A stretch of 58,118 bases of DNA from JAXDJH01 sp034663635. GTDB taxonomy: Bacteria; Actinomycetota; CADDZG01; WHSQ01. A program made the position numbers and the translations under genes. The stretch is taken from NCBI GenBank assembly GCA_034663635.1, contig JAXDJH010000014.1, positions 1 through 58,118 on the forward strand, given 5' to 3'. The notes under the pieces were generated by a model. The model did no database searches, was not told the origin of the DNA, and worked only from the letters and a program-made list of their open reading frames with translations. Positions within the stretch are counted from its first letter, which is position 1, and each line of letters begins with the position of its first letter. This document shows positions 16,607 through 25,347 of this stretch, piece by piece.

Positions 16607-17659
16607 CTAGTGAGAATGCTCGGGCAGCAGCAAGACCTTGCCGAAGACGGCGCGGTCGAGCACCTTCTCCTGAGCCGCGGTCGCCTCTTGTAATGAGTAC
16701 GTGCTGTCGATGACAGGTTTGAGCTTTCCGGTTCTGACGAGTTCCAACAGACCGGCGAGATCGTTGCTTGTCCCCGCCGTGAAGAAATGACACGCGATCT
16801 GATTCCGATAGAGCGTTCGCACATCGACTTTTAGAACTGGCCCCGACAGAGTGCCGCCGCAACAGATGAATCGGCCGCAACGGTCGAGACAACCGATGCT
16901 GGTCGGCCAGGTCTCCTGTCCGAGGTTGTCGAAGACGATGGTCGCTCCCCTGCCTCCCGTGACCTCTCTGACGCGCTCGCCCCAACCCGCCTCGCTGTAG
17001 TTGAAGGCGTGATCGGCGCCAAGGGATCTCGCCGCATCGAGCTTCCAATCGCTGCCCGCAGTCGCGATCACCGTCGCGCCCATAAGTTTTGCGATCTGCG
17101 TAGCCGCGACCCCGACGCCACTTCCGGCGGCCATGACGAGCACTGTGTCCCTCTGGGTAAGTCCCGCTCGCGTCACGAGGCCATGCCATGCCGAAACGTA
17201 TGAGAGGGGCAGAGCTGCGGCGTCCTGATAGGTAATCGAGTTGCTGAGTGGCAGCACGTTGCGGGCCGGCAGTTTCACGTACTGCGCATAGCCGCCCCAA
17301 GCATGAACCCCGAGGATCTTGTACTGCCGGCAGCGGTTCTGGCCTCGCCCTTCAGCGCAGAAATCGCATTCGCCACACACGAGCAGTGGGAAGCCCACGA
17401 CCCGGTCACCTTCCTCCAGGTGCCTTACACCGGCACCGACCTCAACGATCTCACCCGCGATGTCGGCGCCGGTGACGTGCGGAAATTTCAGAGCTGACCA
17501 TCCGTAGCCGTTCTCGCGCATGGCGATGTCGACGCCCCTGTTGACCGAGCAGGCGCGGACCCGAACAAGTACATCTTCATGGTCAAGCGCAGGGATCTCG
17601 ACTTCTTCATACGAGAGCACTTCCGGACCGCCGAACCTCTCGAAGATGACCGCTTTCAT
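16607..17659 (-). CDS. Zinc-type alcohol dehydrogenase / quinone oxidoreductase family
   Basis: A 350-residue medium-chain dehydrogenase. The N-terminal GroES-like half contains FPHVTGADIAGEIVEVGAGV and a four-Cys structural zinc lobe (CGECDFCAEGRGQNRC, near residues 93-108). The Rossmann half contains AAGSGVGVAATQIAKLMGA. It oxidises or reduces an alcohol/aldehyde or enone with NAD(P). The start is ATG 17659, the family N-terminus MKAVIFERFGGPEVL; the ribosome site is weak. It is the last gene of the five-gene operon starting at the substrate-binding protein and lies 32 bp behind the VOC dioxygenase. Confidence 0.85.
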   Translation of the reverse strand: MKAVIFERFGGPEVLSYEEVEIPALDHEDVLVRVRACSVNRGVDIAMRENGYGWSALKFPHVTGADIAGEIVEVGAGVRHLEEGDRVVGFPLLVCGECDFCAEGRGQNRCRQYKILGVHAWGGYAQYVKLPARNVLPLSNSITYQDAAALPLSYVSAWHGLVTRAGLTQRDTVLVMAAGSGVGVAATQIAKLMGATVIATAGSDWKLDAARSLGADHAFNYSEAGWGERVREVTGGRGATIVFDNLGQETWPTSIGCLDRCGRFICCGGTLSGPVLKVDVRTLYRNQIACHFFTAGTSNDLAGLLELVRTGKLKPVIDSTYSLQEATAAQEKVLDRAVFGKVLLLPEHSH

Positions 17660-17691
17660 GAAACCGCGTCGCGGAAAGTGATGATCGTCAA

Positions 17692-18573
17692 CTAGCTCCC
17701 CCGGCGGAACGATTCGGGAGGAAGGATCTTTCCCCAGAGGTTGAGGTGCCACGTCTCGTCCGACCAGCGCCGCGGAGGAGCCCCGGCATCGGGAACCCGG
17801 GGCATCTCAGTCGTCAGCTCGACGCGATTACCCGATGGGTCCAACGCGTAGAGGAAGAGGTTGCCGCCCGCGGCGTGCCTGCCGATCCCGTATTCGATCT
17901 CGTAACCGAGCCTCGCAAAGCGGTCGGCGTGCTTGGCGAGGTCGGCCACCCCGCCCACCAGGAAACCGACGTGGTGAAGCGAGGTGTCTGGCGAGATCGC
18001 AGTGAAAGCCACGTCGTGGTGCCACTCTCCGACCCTGCAGAACGCGAACTTCCACTCCTCGCCCGCGTGAACAATGTCCGAGATCTTGAACCCCAGGTGC
18101 TTGCAGACGAAATCAGCTGCTTCCTCGACCCGACCCGTGGTGAGCGTCACGTGGTCCAGATCCACAGGAGCATGCACCGCGTCGTGTTTCCATTCCGTCG
18201 CGTGGATGTAGCCCCGTCGCTCCTTGCGACTGACGAGTTGAGCCGTATGCCCAGTCGGCAACCTGAACTCGATCCCTTGCTCGATCCCGGGTGCTTTGGC
18301 TGAGACTTCTGAGACGGAGACGTTCGCATGAGCTAGGGACCGAGTGACCTCATCGAGGATCCCCGTGTCACCTACCGATACGGCGAAGCTCTCGATGCCT
18401 TTGCCGCCGGGGATCAACACCAAGTCGGCATAATCATCACCACCACAGCCGAGATAAACGCGATCGACGGATCGATCGATCTCGGTGAGTCCAAGCGCTC
18501 GTATGTACCAATCCACACAGAGGGCCAAGTCCTCGACCCGCACGGTGACGTGATCCAGAGCGGTCAGTGACAT
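17692..18573 (-). CDS. Type I (VOC) extradiol dioxygenase-like protein
   Basis: A 293-residue two-domain vicinal-oxygen-chelate protein like catechol 2,3-dioxygenase. The C-terminal domain has the Fe(II) ligands expected of an active enzyme: His141 (LDHVTL), His201 (LHHVGF) and Glu252 (NRVELTTE). Length and the metal triad favour ring cleavage of a catechol-like substrate, although VOC proteins also include other reactions. The ATG at 18573 is preceded by AGGAG. It sits between a fumarylacetoacetate hydrolase-family gene and an alcohol dehydrogenase, a meta-cleavage type of neighbourhood. Confidence 0.85.
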   Translation of the reverse strand: MSLTALDHVTVRVEDLALCVDWYIRALGLTEIDRSVDRVYLGCGGDDYADLVLIPGGKGIESFAVSVGDTGILDEVTRSLAHANVSVSEVSAKAPGIEQGIEFRLPTGHTAQLVSRKERRGYIHATEWKHDAVHAPVDLDHVTLTTGRVEEAADFVCKHLGFKISDIVHAGEEWKFAFCRVGEWHHDVAFTAISPDTSLHHVGFLVGGVADLAKHADRFARLGYEIEYGIGRHAAGGNLFLYALDPSGNRVELTTEMPRVPDAGAPPRRWSDETWHLNLWGKILPPESFRRGS

Positions 18574-18592
18574 GTGATGAGACTCCTTCCTG

Positions 18593-19555
18593 TTACGGGC
18601 TCTGCTCGGTCGTGCCCGTCATGCGGTTTCGGATCGATCCGACGCCTTCTATGGTTGCGGTGACCACGTCGCCGCTTTTCAGATAGATGTTCTTCGTCCT
18701 TCCGACCCCGGCAGGCGTTCCCGTCGCAATCACATCGCCGGGCTGAAGGGTTACGAAATTCGACAGATATGCGATCTGTTCTTCGATGCGAAAAACCATG
18801 TCCCGCGTGTTGCCCTTCTGGTGCATTTCGCCGTTGACGTCCAGCGTTATATCGAGGTTGTGCGGGTCGTCGACGAACTGCGCGGGGACTATGTACGGCC
18901 CCACCGGCGAAGACTGGTCCCAGGATTTTGCGGACACCCAGTCCATCTTGAAAACGGGCCAGTCCGCGCGCCGGCTTCTGTCTCTCGCGGACAGGTCGTT
19001 CATCACGCAATAGCCCGCGACCTGGTCGAGGGCATGCTCCGCCGAGACACGCTTACAATGTTTCCCGATCACTACCGCGAGTTCGCACTCCCAGTCGACC
19101 TGTTCGGAATGGTGTGGGAGATCGATATCGTCGAATGGTCCAGCGGTACAGGTGGTCGGCAGTTTGAGAAAGAAGTATGGCTGCGTCTTGGCCTTGTCGA
19201 TCGGCTCTGAGCCCATCTCGATCATGTGGTCGGTGTAGTTGGCCGCTGCGCAGAACACGGCCCGCGGATAAAGCAAAGGGGCTACCACGCGACCCCGCAC
19301 CCGAGTGCGGTCGGCCAGGTCCTTGGACAACTCAACCGCTGCCGCCGCGTTTCGCGCCGACTCGAACAACGCGTCCCAGTCATCAAGCAGGCGCAGGAGA
19401 GCCGAAGGCTCACTCCTCAGCGGGACCCCGGAGTTCCCTAGGTCGGCCCCGGTCTCTTCGAGCACAGCGCGCAGGTCGAGATGGCGTCCCTCCACGACCA
19501 ACGACACGACGACGTCACCTCGTGCTTCGATCGCTCCCAGCCGGAAGGCTGTCAA
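18593..19555 (-). CDS. Fumarylacetoacetate hydrolase family protein
   Basis: A 320-residue FAH-fold enzyme. FCAAANYTDHMIEMG begins the domain; VDWECELAVVIGKHC supplies the metal-binding Glu residues, followed by GYCVMNDLSARD and the C-terminal GDVIATGTPAGVG. Members hydrolyse or decarboxylate beta-diketo acids and act after extradiol cleavage. It starts with TTG at 19555, which overlaps the stop of the upstream MBL gene (TTGA), so the start is set by coupling. An N-terminal ~80-residue cap domain is present. Confidence 0.87.
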   Translation of the reverse strand: MTAFRLGAIEARGDVVVSLVVEGRHLDLRAVLEETGADLGNSGVPLRSEPSALLRLLDDWDALFESARNAAAAVELSKDLADRTRVRGRVVAPLLYPRAVFCAAANYTDHMIEMGSEPIDKAKTQPYFFLKLPTTCTAGPFDDIDLPHHSEQVDWECELAVVIGKHCKRVSAEHALDQVAGYCVMNDLSARDRSRRADWPVFKMDWVSAKSWDQSSPVGPYIVPAQFVDDPHNLDITLDVNGEMHQKGNTRDMVFRIEEQIAYLSNFVTLQPGDVIATGTPAGVGRTKNIYLKSGDVVTATIEGVGSIRNRMTGTTEQSP

Positions 19556-20406
19556 AGTTCTGATGCTCCGTCGAGAGCTGCTATCTGGTCGAAGATCCTC
19601 GCAACGAAAACCTGCTGCAGTTGCTCGCCGAACGCTCTGTGATCGTTGGATATGAGTCTTAGGTCAGGCAACGTGACTCGGTCGATGATCTCCTCTCGTT
19701 CCATCCCCGAATCGATGGCGACCCGCACCTGAGCAATGGCGGAAGAGACAGAATCGTGCATCTGATCCAACAGCTCGGGACCGCCCGGCCTCCCGTGTCC
19801 CGGCACCACCACATCGATGTCCAAAGAGCGCAGCTCTACCAACGTGTCGAGCCAGGCGAAGGGTAGGGACTCGTCGTACCAGATCATTGCCTCGTTGAAC
19901 ACCTGATCGCTCGTGAATAAGACCTTGTCCTGAGGCACATAGACGGCCGTCTCGGCGTCTGTGTGACCTGGGCGCACGAAGGCATCGATGGTCAGGTCGC
20001 CCATCCACAATCGCAATGACGCATCGAAGGTGATCTCGGGCTCTCTCGCGTCGTAGGTAGCGACCAGGGCGACCCCTTCTGGGTCGACGCGAGCGACGTA
20101 CTTGGCCGGATTTCGCATCGGGTTTGGACCTATCGAACTGTCATCCCAGAAACCGGCCTTCGTCCTCGTGCTGGAGATAATCCTGCCGGGCATGAAGGCG
20201 TTGCCGAAGACGTGATCCACATGATGCTCGGTGTTGATCAGGTAACGGACCGGAGGCAGCTCGCCGAGATCGGCTCGCCATATGGCGGCCCTCGTCGGTT
20301 GCTTGGGCGAATCGATCAGGACCGTGCCCGCGTCGGTTGCGATGGCGCCCACCGTGCAGCCCGCGTGGTCGACGTTTACGTAGATGTGTTCGCTGATGCG
20401 TTCCAA
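19552..20406 (-). CDS. MBL-fold metallo-hydrolase
   Basis: A metallo-beta-lactamase fold protein of about 284 residues. NTEHHVDHVFGN is the HxHxDH zinc motif, VRPGHTDAETAVYVP gives the next His, SDQVFNEAMIWYD a metal-bridging Asp, and VVPGHGRPGG the last His. It probably hydrolyses an ester, lactone or thioester intermediate. I place the start at TTG 20406, with GGAGGAG 10 nt upstream. The in-frame ATG at 20475 would put a strong hairpin (20440-20479) inside the coding sequence and has no ribosome site. It is second in the operon behind the substrate-binding protein and overlaps FAH by 4 nt. Confidence 0.78.
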   Translation of the reverse strand: MERISEHIYVNVDHAGCTVGAIATDAGTVLIDSPKQPTRAAIWRADLGELPPVRYLINTEHHVDHVFGNAFMPGRIISSTRTKAGFWDDSSIGPNPMRNPAKYVARVDPEGVALVATYDAREPEITFDASLRLWMGDLTIDAFVRPGHTDAETAVYVPQDKVLFTSDQVFNEAMIWYDESLPFAWLDTLVELRSLDIDVVVPGHGRPGGPELLDQMHDSVSSAIAQVRVAIDSGMEREEIIDRVTLPDLRLISNDHRAFGEQLQQVFVARIFDQIAALDGASEL

Positions 20407-20439
20407 ACTGCGAGCACTCCTCCACGCGACGACAGGGGG

Positions 20440-20479
20440 CTCGATGTGTGACCCACGCTGGGGTGAGTCACACATCGAG
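20440..20479. terminator. Long stem-loop between binding protein and MBL genes
   Basis: The arms (20440-20456 and 20463-20479, CTCGATGTGTGACCCAC against its complement) pair over 17 bp with one C-A mismatch and a 6-nt loop GCTGGG. No T run follows on the minus strand. It could attenuate transcription or protect the 3' end of the abundant binding-protein message. A protein operator is also possible. Confidence 0.55.
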
Positions 20480-20543
20480 TGCTACCGGTCCTGAGGTCGG
20501 GTGGGTCCCAACGCTCGGCCTCAGGACCGTTGCTACAGCAGAT

Positions 20544-22073
20544 CTATCCCGTTACGGACATCTCCTTGACGATCAGCTTGGAGTCGACCCTCGGGTCCCA
20601 TTGGAGCCTCTCCGTCATCCCGAAGATGTCGGGAGTGTTGAGGAGGAACACGAGGTAGGCCTCGTCACAAGCGATCTCCGTGGCCTGGTTGTACAGGTCC
20701 TGGCGTTCCGCTTCGTCCGTCGTTGCCCGGGCGTCTTCGATCAGCTTGTTCAGCTTCGGGTCGGCTGCAGAAGAAGACAACCCATCCTCGTGGTACTGGG
20801 CGGAGAGAAGGCGATCCGCATCCAGTAGCTCGTTGGAGCCCGAGATGAACAGCGAGTCCGGGCGCTCATCGGCGAACACCGCATCGAGGTAGTCGCCGAA
20901 TTCAAGAATCTGAACCTGAGGGTCAAGACCGATCTGCCTCCAGGAATCGGCGGCGGACTCGATGATTTCGCGGTCCTTCAACCAACGGCCGGCCTCGCCG
21001 ATCAGGACGAACTTCGTGCCCTCTGCTCCGGCCTCTTGAACGAGCTCTTTTGCCTGGTCCAGGTCGAAGGGATACGGCTCGAGGTTCGGGTTGTAGCCGA
21101 ACCACGTAGGACTCGTGACCTGACAGGTGTCGACCTCTGCCAGACCCGCAAAGAGGTTTTCCGCAAGAGACTCTTTGTCGATCGCAAGGTTCATTGCCTG
21201 GCGCACTCGGGCGTCGGCAAGCGGGCTACCAGCCTGTGGATTAAGGATGAATACGGGATGCTCGAAGCCGGAGTTGACACCTGAGTTCGGCGCCCTCTCC
21301 ACGTCCTCGGGCGGGAGGTTCAACATCAGATCGAACTCGTCGGACAGGATGCCCGATAGGCGAGCTCCCGATTCCTCGACGAACTTGAACGTCACGGTCT
21401 TGATGTTCGATTCGTTGTCGCCCCAGTAGTCATCGTTACGCTCGATCGTGATGTGATCGCCCTTCGCCCACTCGACGAACTTGTACGGACCCGTGCCGGC
21501 GGGAGTGTCGGCGAACGTCGGATCTGAAGATGCCTCGGCAGGAACGATCTTCGCCCAGTACAACCGCGTCGGAAGCAAGGCGTCCGGGCCGTTCGTCGTC
21601 ACATGAACGGTGTAGTCATCCACCTTTTCGGCGCCGGAGATCGAAGCGAGATAGGTGAGCTGTCCAGAGTTGAATTTCGGGTCGATTATCCGCTCGATGC
21701 TCGCAACAACAGCGTCGGCGTTGAACGGCTCTCCGTTGTGGAATGAGATCCCTTCGCGCAGCTTGAATTCCCAGGTCTCGTCGTCCACTTGAGTCGGAAG
21801 TTCAGCCGCGAGGCCGGGCACGATCTCCCCGTCTGGGGTCCGTGCGAGGAGCGTTTCGTATACATTGTCGTTCACCGCGCGCTCGCCACCGTCGTCTGTT
21901 AGCTGCGGGTCGAGGGTCGAGGGCTCTGACCCAAGAGCGATCGTGATCGCCGCGTCCGCCACCTCCGTCGAACCATCCGCACCGTCGGGCGACTCGTCCC
22001 CTCCCCCGCTACATGCGGCCGCTACCAGGGCAAACGCAACGATCAGCCCGACGAAATGCCATCTTCTCGGCAC
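20544..22073 (-). CDS. Peptide/nickel-type ABC transporter substrate-binding lipoprotein
   Basis: A 509-residue family 5 solute-binding protein. The N-terminal lipoprotein signal ends in LVAAAC with lipid-attachment Cys21. IALGSEPSTLDPQLTDDGG and FKLREGISFHNGEPFNADAVVASIERI are the family signatures. It captures the substrate outside the membrane for the permease/ATPase genes at 33823-37702. The start is GTG 22073. It is first in its operon with operator site 3 and a clear promoter 125 bp upstream. Family 5 proteins bind oligopeptides but also many small organic acids, so a non-peptide ligand is likely here. Confidence 0.9.
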   Translation of the reverse strand: MPRRWHFVGLIVAFALVAAACSGGGDESPDGADGSTEVADAAITIALGSEPSTLDPQLTDDGGERAVNDNVYETLLARTPDGEIVPGLAAELPTQVDDETWEFKLREGISFHNGEPFNADAVVASIERIIDPKFNSGQLTYLASISGAEKVDDYTVHVTTNGPDALLPTRLYWAKIVPAEASSDPTFADTPAGTGPYKFVEWAKGDHITIERNDDYWGDNESNIKTVTFKFVEESGARLSGILSDEFDLMLNLPPEDVERAPNSGVNSGFEHPVFILNPQAGSPLADARVRQAMNLAIDKESLAENLFAGLAEVDTCQVTSPTWFGYNPNLEPYPFDLDQAKELVQEAGAEGTKFVLIGEAGRWLKDREIIESAADSWRQIGLDPQVQILEFGDYLDAVFADERPDSLFISGSNELLDADRLLSAQYHEDGLSSSAADPKLNKLIEDARATTDEAERQDLYNQATEIACDEAYLVFLLNTPDIFGMTERLQWDPRVDSKLIVKEMSVTG

Positions 22074-22198
22074 TAAGGCCCCCCTTCTTTCCGTTGCTGA
22101 TCCACGGGGGGTTCACTGAAGGCGAGCCAAAATGAAGGTGAACAGCAAGCTGTTCGGACCCTCCCCCAGATACCCCGTCGGACGCTCGGTATGCAAAA

Positions 22199-22227
22199 CT
22201 GTATACGATTCGTGTTTACGGTGTAAA
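22199..22227 (-). promoter_or_regulatory. Promoter with GntR-type operator site 3 (CTGTATACGA)
   Basis: On the minus strand TTTACA (22227-22222) is followed after 16 bp by TATACA (22205-22200), a good -35/-10 pair. The central GTATAC palindrome (22201-22206) overlaps the -10. The half-sites are less perfect than at the other copies. Site 4 has the same hexamers and spacing. Confidence 0.7.
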
Positions 22228-22265
22228 GGCGCTCCGGAAAACCCGGTCACGCAAAATGGTGTTTC

Positions 22266-22430
22266 TCAGCCCCCTGCCAACCACCGTTCGTCGATCGCGC
22301 TCGCCTCGTCGACCTTGAACTTGCCGCGGCACCACGGACACTCGAGCGCGACATCGACGAAGCGGATCCCGTAGTCAACCGAGAACGCCTTGGCGCAAGT
22401 GGGACAGGTCACCCAGAAGATCCGATTCAT
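22266..22430 (-). CDS. Small zinc-ribbon protein, putative UbiD partner subunit
   Basis: A 54-residue protein not reported by a 60-residue cutoff. Two Cys knuckles, CPTC (C9, C12) and CPWC (C31, C34), are separated by an 18-residue loop and form a zinc ribbon. The ATG at 22430 overlaps the ubiD stop (ATGA), so it is translated right after the decarboxylase; its TGA is at 22266-22268. Some UbiD-type hydroxyarylic acid decarboxylases have a small Cys-rich D subunit encoded next to them. Position and size fit that role, but sequence identity with that subunit is not obvious to me, so it may be a new partner or a metal/redox chaperone. Confidence 0.75.
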   Translation of the reverse strand: MNRIFWVTCPTCAKAFSVDYGIRFVDVALECPWCRGKFKVDEASAIDERWLAGG

Positions 22431-23833
22431 ACCTGCTCCGTTTCTCCGACGTAGTCGCTCAACACGATCCTGTCGAGCGCCTCTTGGGGCACGCGGTTCA
22501 TCTCCGGCATCGCTCTATCGAGAGGTCGTGTCGCGTCGATCAGGACCTTGCGGTAGCCCATGGCCGTCGTGAAGACGGTCGGGATGTTGTGGAGCATGTC
22601 CACATCGCGGGATGGGTCCGTGTTGACCAAGACCGACCAGATCACGTCGGATTCGTCGAAGATGTCGATGTTGTCGTCAACGACGACCGCAACCTGGAAG
22701 GTAAAGGATTCCTGGATCGCCGCGAGGGCGACCGCCTTGCCTTGGCCCTCTTTCGTCTTCCGGATCGAGATGTACACGGCCAACCGTCCGCAACCCGAAT
22801 AGGGGCAGTGCACGGCCGTGATGATGTCCCCGAACCGCTTGCGCAGGGTGTTGAAGAGCGATCCTTCCTTGGGTATCTGCCCGGCAGTGAAATGGTCGTG
22901 ATGCCCGGCGAAGACATCCTGAAGGATCGCCTCTCTGCGCTGCGTGATTGCGGTGACCTGCATCACCGGACGCAACGTCTGGGACTGGTATTGCCGCGTG
23001 ATGTCTCCGAAGGGGTCGGCGACCATCCGAACGCCGGGTGGGACAACGCCCTCGATGATGATCTCCGCGTCGGCCGGGACCAGGAAATCAGAACCCCAGG
23101 TCTCGGACGGAACGAGGCGTAGAGGCTCTCGGATGAATCCACCGATCGTTTCGTAGTCGTCGCTGTCATATGCGGTGAGCCCCATGGTTCCCAGGTAGAA
23201 GGCCGGATGATGGCCCAGGATCGCAACGATCGGCATCGGCAGATTCCGCTCTTCGTAGTACCGAAGTGCTCGTTCGGAATCGGGCGAGTGGATCGTGATG
23301 CGCAGACGCTGATGGTCCTCGAAGTCATAGAAGGCCTTGATGAAAGACGCGTTGTAGGCGCCGGACTCGGGGTCCTTCACTGCGAGGGTCATCGTTAGGC
23401 AGGGTCCGTAGTCCCCTTCCGAATGGATGACGATCGGGAGGTCGCGCGTGTCGATGTCGTCGCCCACCTTGACGACCTCTTTCACGGGCGCCTCTCCAGG
23501 AGGGATCACGACCGGCGTAGGCGCCTGATTTCCGAGGGTCGAGAACCCGAGGCTCAGCGGCAGCTTCGATTCCTTGGGGTCGAACTCCAGTGCGACCGCA
23601 CATCGCTCGCGCCTGGCGAATACGTTGATCAAGAGCGGAACATCTGAAACCTCGCCCTTAAGGTTGAGCGGCTTCTCGAACAAGACCATCGGCCTGCGAC
23701 CGTCGTTGTCCAGGTGTTGCAGGATCGCAGTGACGTCGAAGTTTGCAGGATCGACTTCCTTCTCGACCCTTATGAAGTCATCGGGATGATCCCGTTCCAT
23801 CTGCTTGATGAACTCGCGTAGATCCTTCGCCAT
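22427..23833 (-). CDS. ubiD: UbiD family decarboxylase
   Basis: A 468-residue UbiD, an enzyme that uses prenylated FMN and a metal to decarboxylate (or carboxylate) aromatic or unsaturated acids. DLREFIKQMERDH is the typical N-terminus. The metal/prFMN region follows, with Glu in ADAEIIIEGVVPPG. The usual EGPFGE motif is DPFGDITRQY here, two acid substitutions near the active site. The C-terminal oligomerisation part contains DVIWSVLVNTDPSRD. The start is ATG 23833 with GGAGAG upstream. It is fourth in the LigBA-ALDH-GGT-UbiD operon; ubiX, which makes its cofactor, lies in the neighbouring operon. Confidence 0.9.
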   Translation of the reverse strand: MAKDLREFIKQMERDHPDDFIRVEKEVDPANFDVTAILQHLDNDGRRPMVLFEKPLNLKGEVSDVPLLINVFARRERCAVALEFDPKESKLPLSLGFSTLGNQAPTPVVIPPGEAPVKEVVKVGDDIDTRDLPIVIHSEGDYGPCLTMTLAVKDPESGAYNASFIKAFYDFEDHQRLRITIHSPDSERALRYYEERNLPMPIVAILGHHPAFYLGTMGLTAYDSDDYETIGGFIREPLRLVPSETWGSDFLVPADAEIIIEGVVPPGVRMVADPFGDITRQYQSQTLRPVMQVTAITQRREAILQDVFAGHHDHFTAGQIPKEGSLFNTLRKRFGDIITAVHCPYSGCGRLAVYISIRKTKEGQGKAVALAAIQESFTFQVAVVVDDNIDIFDESDVIWSVLVNTDPSRDVDMLHNIPTVFTTAMGYRKVLIDATRPLDRAMPEMNRVPQEALDRIVLSDYVGETEQV

Positions 23834-23865
23834 GTCTTTCTCTCCAGTCCTAGTGCCATACGGCG

Positions 23866-25347
23866 TCAAACGGCTACGAACGCTCCTCCGTAACGTGGGT
23901 CCACGGCCGCAGTCGGTGCGGCTCCAACACGACGTCTCACTACGTGTTCGCTGACGATCAAGCTCAACGCGGGGACCGTCTCGAGTCGCTGGACTCTGTT
24001 CGATAGATCGGCAAGCTCGTCGGCAGAGAACCCCTCTTCGACCTTGAGCACCTCTCCCCCCGATTCCCATTCCCAACGCGGGACCGCGACGAGGCGGCCC
24101 GGGTCCGTCTCTCCGCCGAGTGCGTGGGCCGCCGTTTGCGCGTTCCACGACATCTGGTTTTCACCTCCGGGGGTTCCTCCCATTAAGGCGTCCCCGTCTG
24201 CGGCCATGACCGCCCATGCGTGCAAAGTTGTCGCCGGGCGCTGGCCGGCCCGCGGGAAGTTGGGATGGTCTGCTTCCGCAGAAAATCCCCTGCCGGCGCG
24301 ATTGTTGAGGATTAGGTCGTAGTCGTGGACGACGATTCCGCTCCCAAAGCGCGGGAACGAATTCGAATGCACGATCACCACGACGTTGCCTTCGCCATCA
24401 GCGGCGGTGACTATCGAAGTTCCTTCCACTCCTGCAGGTACATCGGCAAGCGATCCGGACAGCCAGTGCTTCCCGGCCATCACTCTCGAAAAGACGTCGC
24501 CCGTTGAGTCGGTCTGTTTCAAACCATCCAGGGCAACGCGGAGCGCCGCGCCTTGGGTAGGAGCGGGAGTCGTCCAAAGCGTGCGACCTTCGATCTCGCA
24601 CCGATCAGGCGCTGACCAGTCGCAACGCGCGTTACCCAAATCCTCGAGTGTCATTACGCCTCCACGAGATGTGATCGCGGCCACTGCGGCTTCACCAAGC
24701 GGGCCCGCGAATAGCCCGGACCCCCGAGTAACGAACTCCTCCAGCGCTTTGGCGAGACCGGGCAACGTAACGATCTCTCCCGCCTTGTGTGGGCCTTCAT
24801 CCGGTAGGTAGACGGTGCCTTCGGGGTTTTGAGACTCGATGAGATCGCGGGATAGCTCCACGAGTCGCTCTGTCATCCAGGACCACGCGAAACCGTCGCG
24901 AGCGAGATCGATCGCCGGTTGCGCTAATTGACCGAGGTCGAATCGCCCACGTCGAGCCAGCGCCTCGTATCCCGCGGGCGCGCCGGGCACGCCGACCGAA
25001 AGGGGGCCGGTCAGAGGCAGCCCAGAAGATTCGATCGTCGCTGCGAGCGCCGCCGGAGCGGGGCCGACTGAGATCAAGCTCTCCGGGGCGTCCGCTTCCT
25101 TGGGAAGAACGAGCGCGACCAGATCTCCTGCCAAGCCACACTTGGAAGGGATGAGTACGGTTTCGGCAAGCGCTGCGACGACCCCCGCATCGAACGCGTT
25201 ACCCCCGGCTCTTAGAGCCTCGGCGCCGAGAAAGGCCGCCGTCGGCGCGACGGCAGTTACAACGCCTCGATGGCCCACACCCGTGCAGTGACGTGCTACG
25301 ACGCTCAGCGCGTCGCGCACGACGGACGCAGAGAGATCGTTAGCCAC
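23866..25347 (-). CDS. Gamma-glutamyltransferase-fold hydrolase
   Basis: A 493-residue Ntn-hydrolase of the GGT family. The large-chain part has AVAPTAAFLGAEALRAGGNAFDAGV and LSVGVPGAPAGYEAL. The self-cleavage/nucleophile Thr lies in VEGTSIVTAADGEGNVV, followed by SNSFPRFGSGIV, LNNRAGRGFS and GGTPGGENQ. The family includes glutathione hydrolases and amide hydrolases such as oxamate amidohydrolase. In this operon an amidase for a nitrogenous intermediate is more plausible than glutathione metabolism. The GTG at 25347 overlaps the ALDH stop by 8 nt (GTGGCTAA). There is no signal peptide, so it is cytoplasmic. Confidence 0.82.
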   Translation of the reverse strand: MANDLSASVVRDALSVVARHCTGVGHRGVVTAVAPTAAFLGAEALRAGGNAFDAGVVAALAETVLIPSKCGLAGDLVALVLPKEADAPESLISVGPAPAALAATIESSGLPLTGPLSVGVPGAPAGYEALARRGRFDLGQLAQPAIDLARDGFAWSWMTERLVELSRDLIESQNPEGTVYLPDEGPHKAGEIVTLPGLAKALEEFVTRGSGLFAGPLGEAAVAAITSRGGVMTLEDLGNARCDWSAPDRCEIEGRTLWTTPAPTQGAALRVALDGLKQTDSTGDVFSRVMAGKHWLSGSLADVPAGVEGTSIVTAADGEGNVVVIVHSNSFPRFGSGIVVHDYDLILNNRAGRGFSAEADHPNFPRAGQRPATTLHAWAVMAADGDALMGGTPGGENQMSWNAQTAAHALGGETDPGRLVAVPRWEWESGGEVLKVEEGFSADELADLSNRVQRLETVPALSLIVSEHVVRRRVGAAPTAAVDPRYGGAFVAV

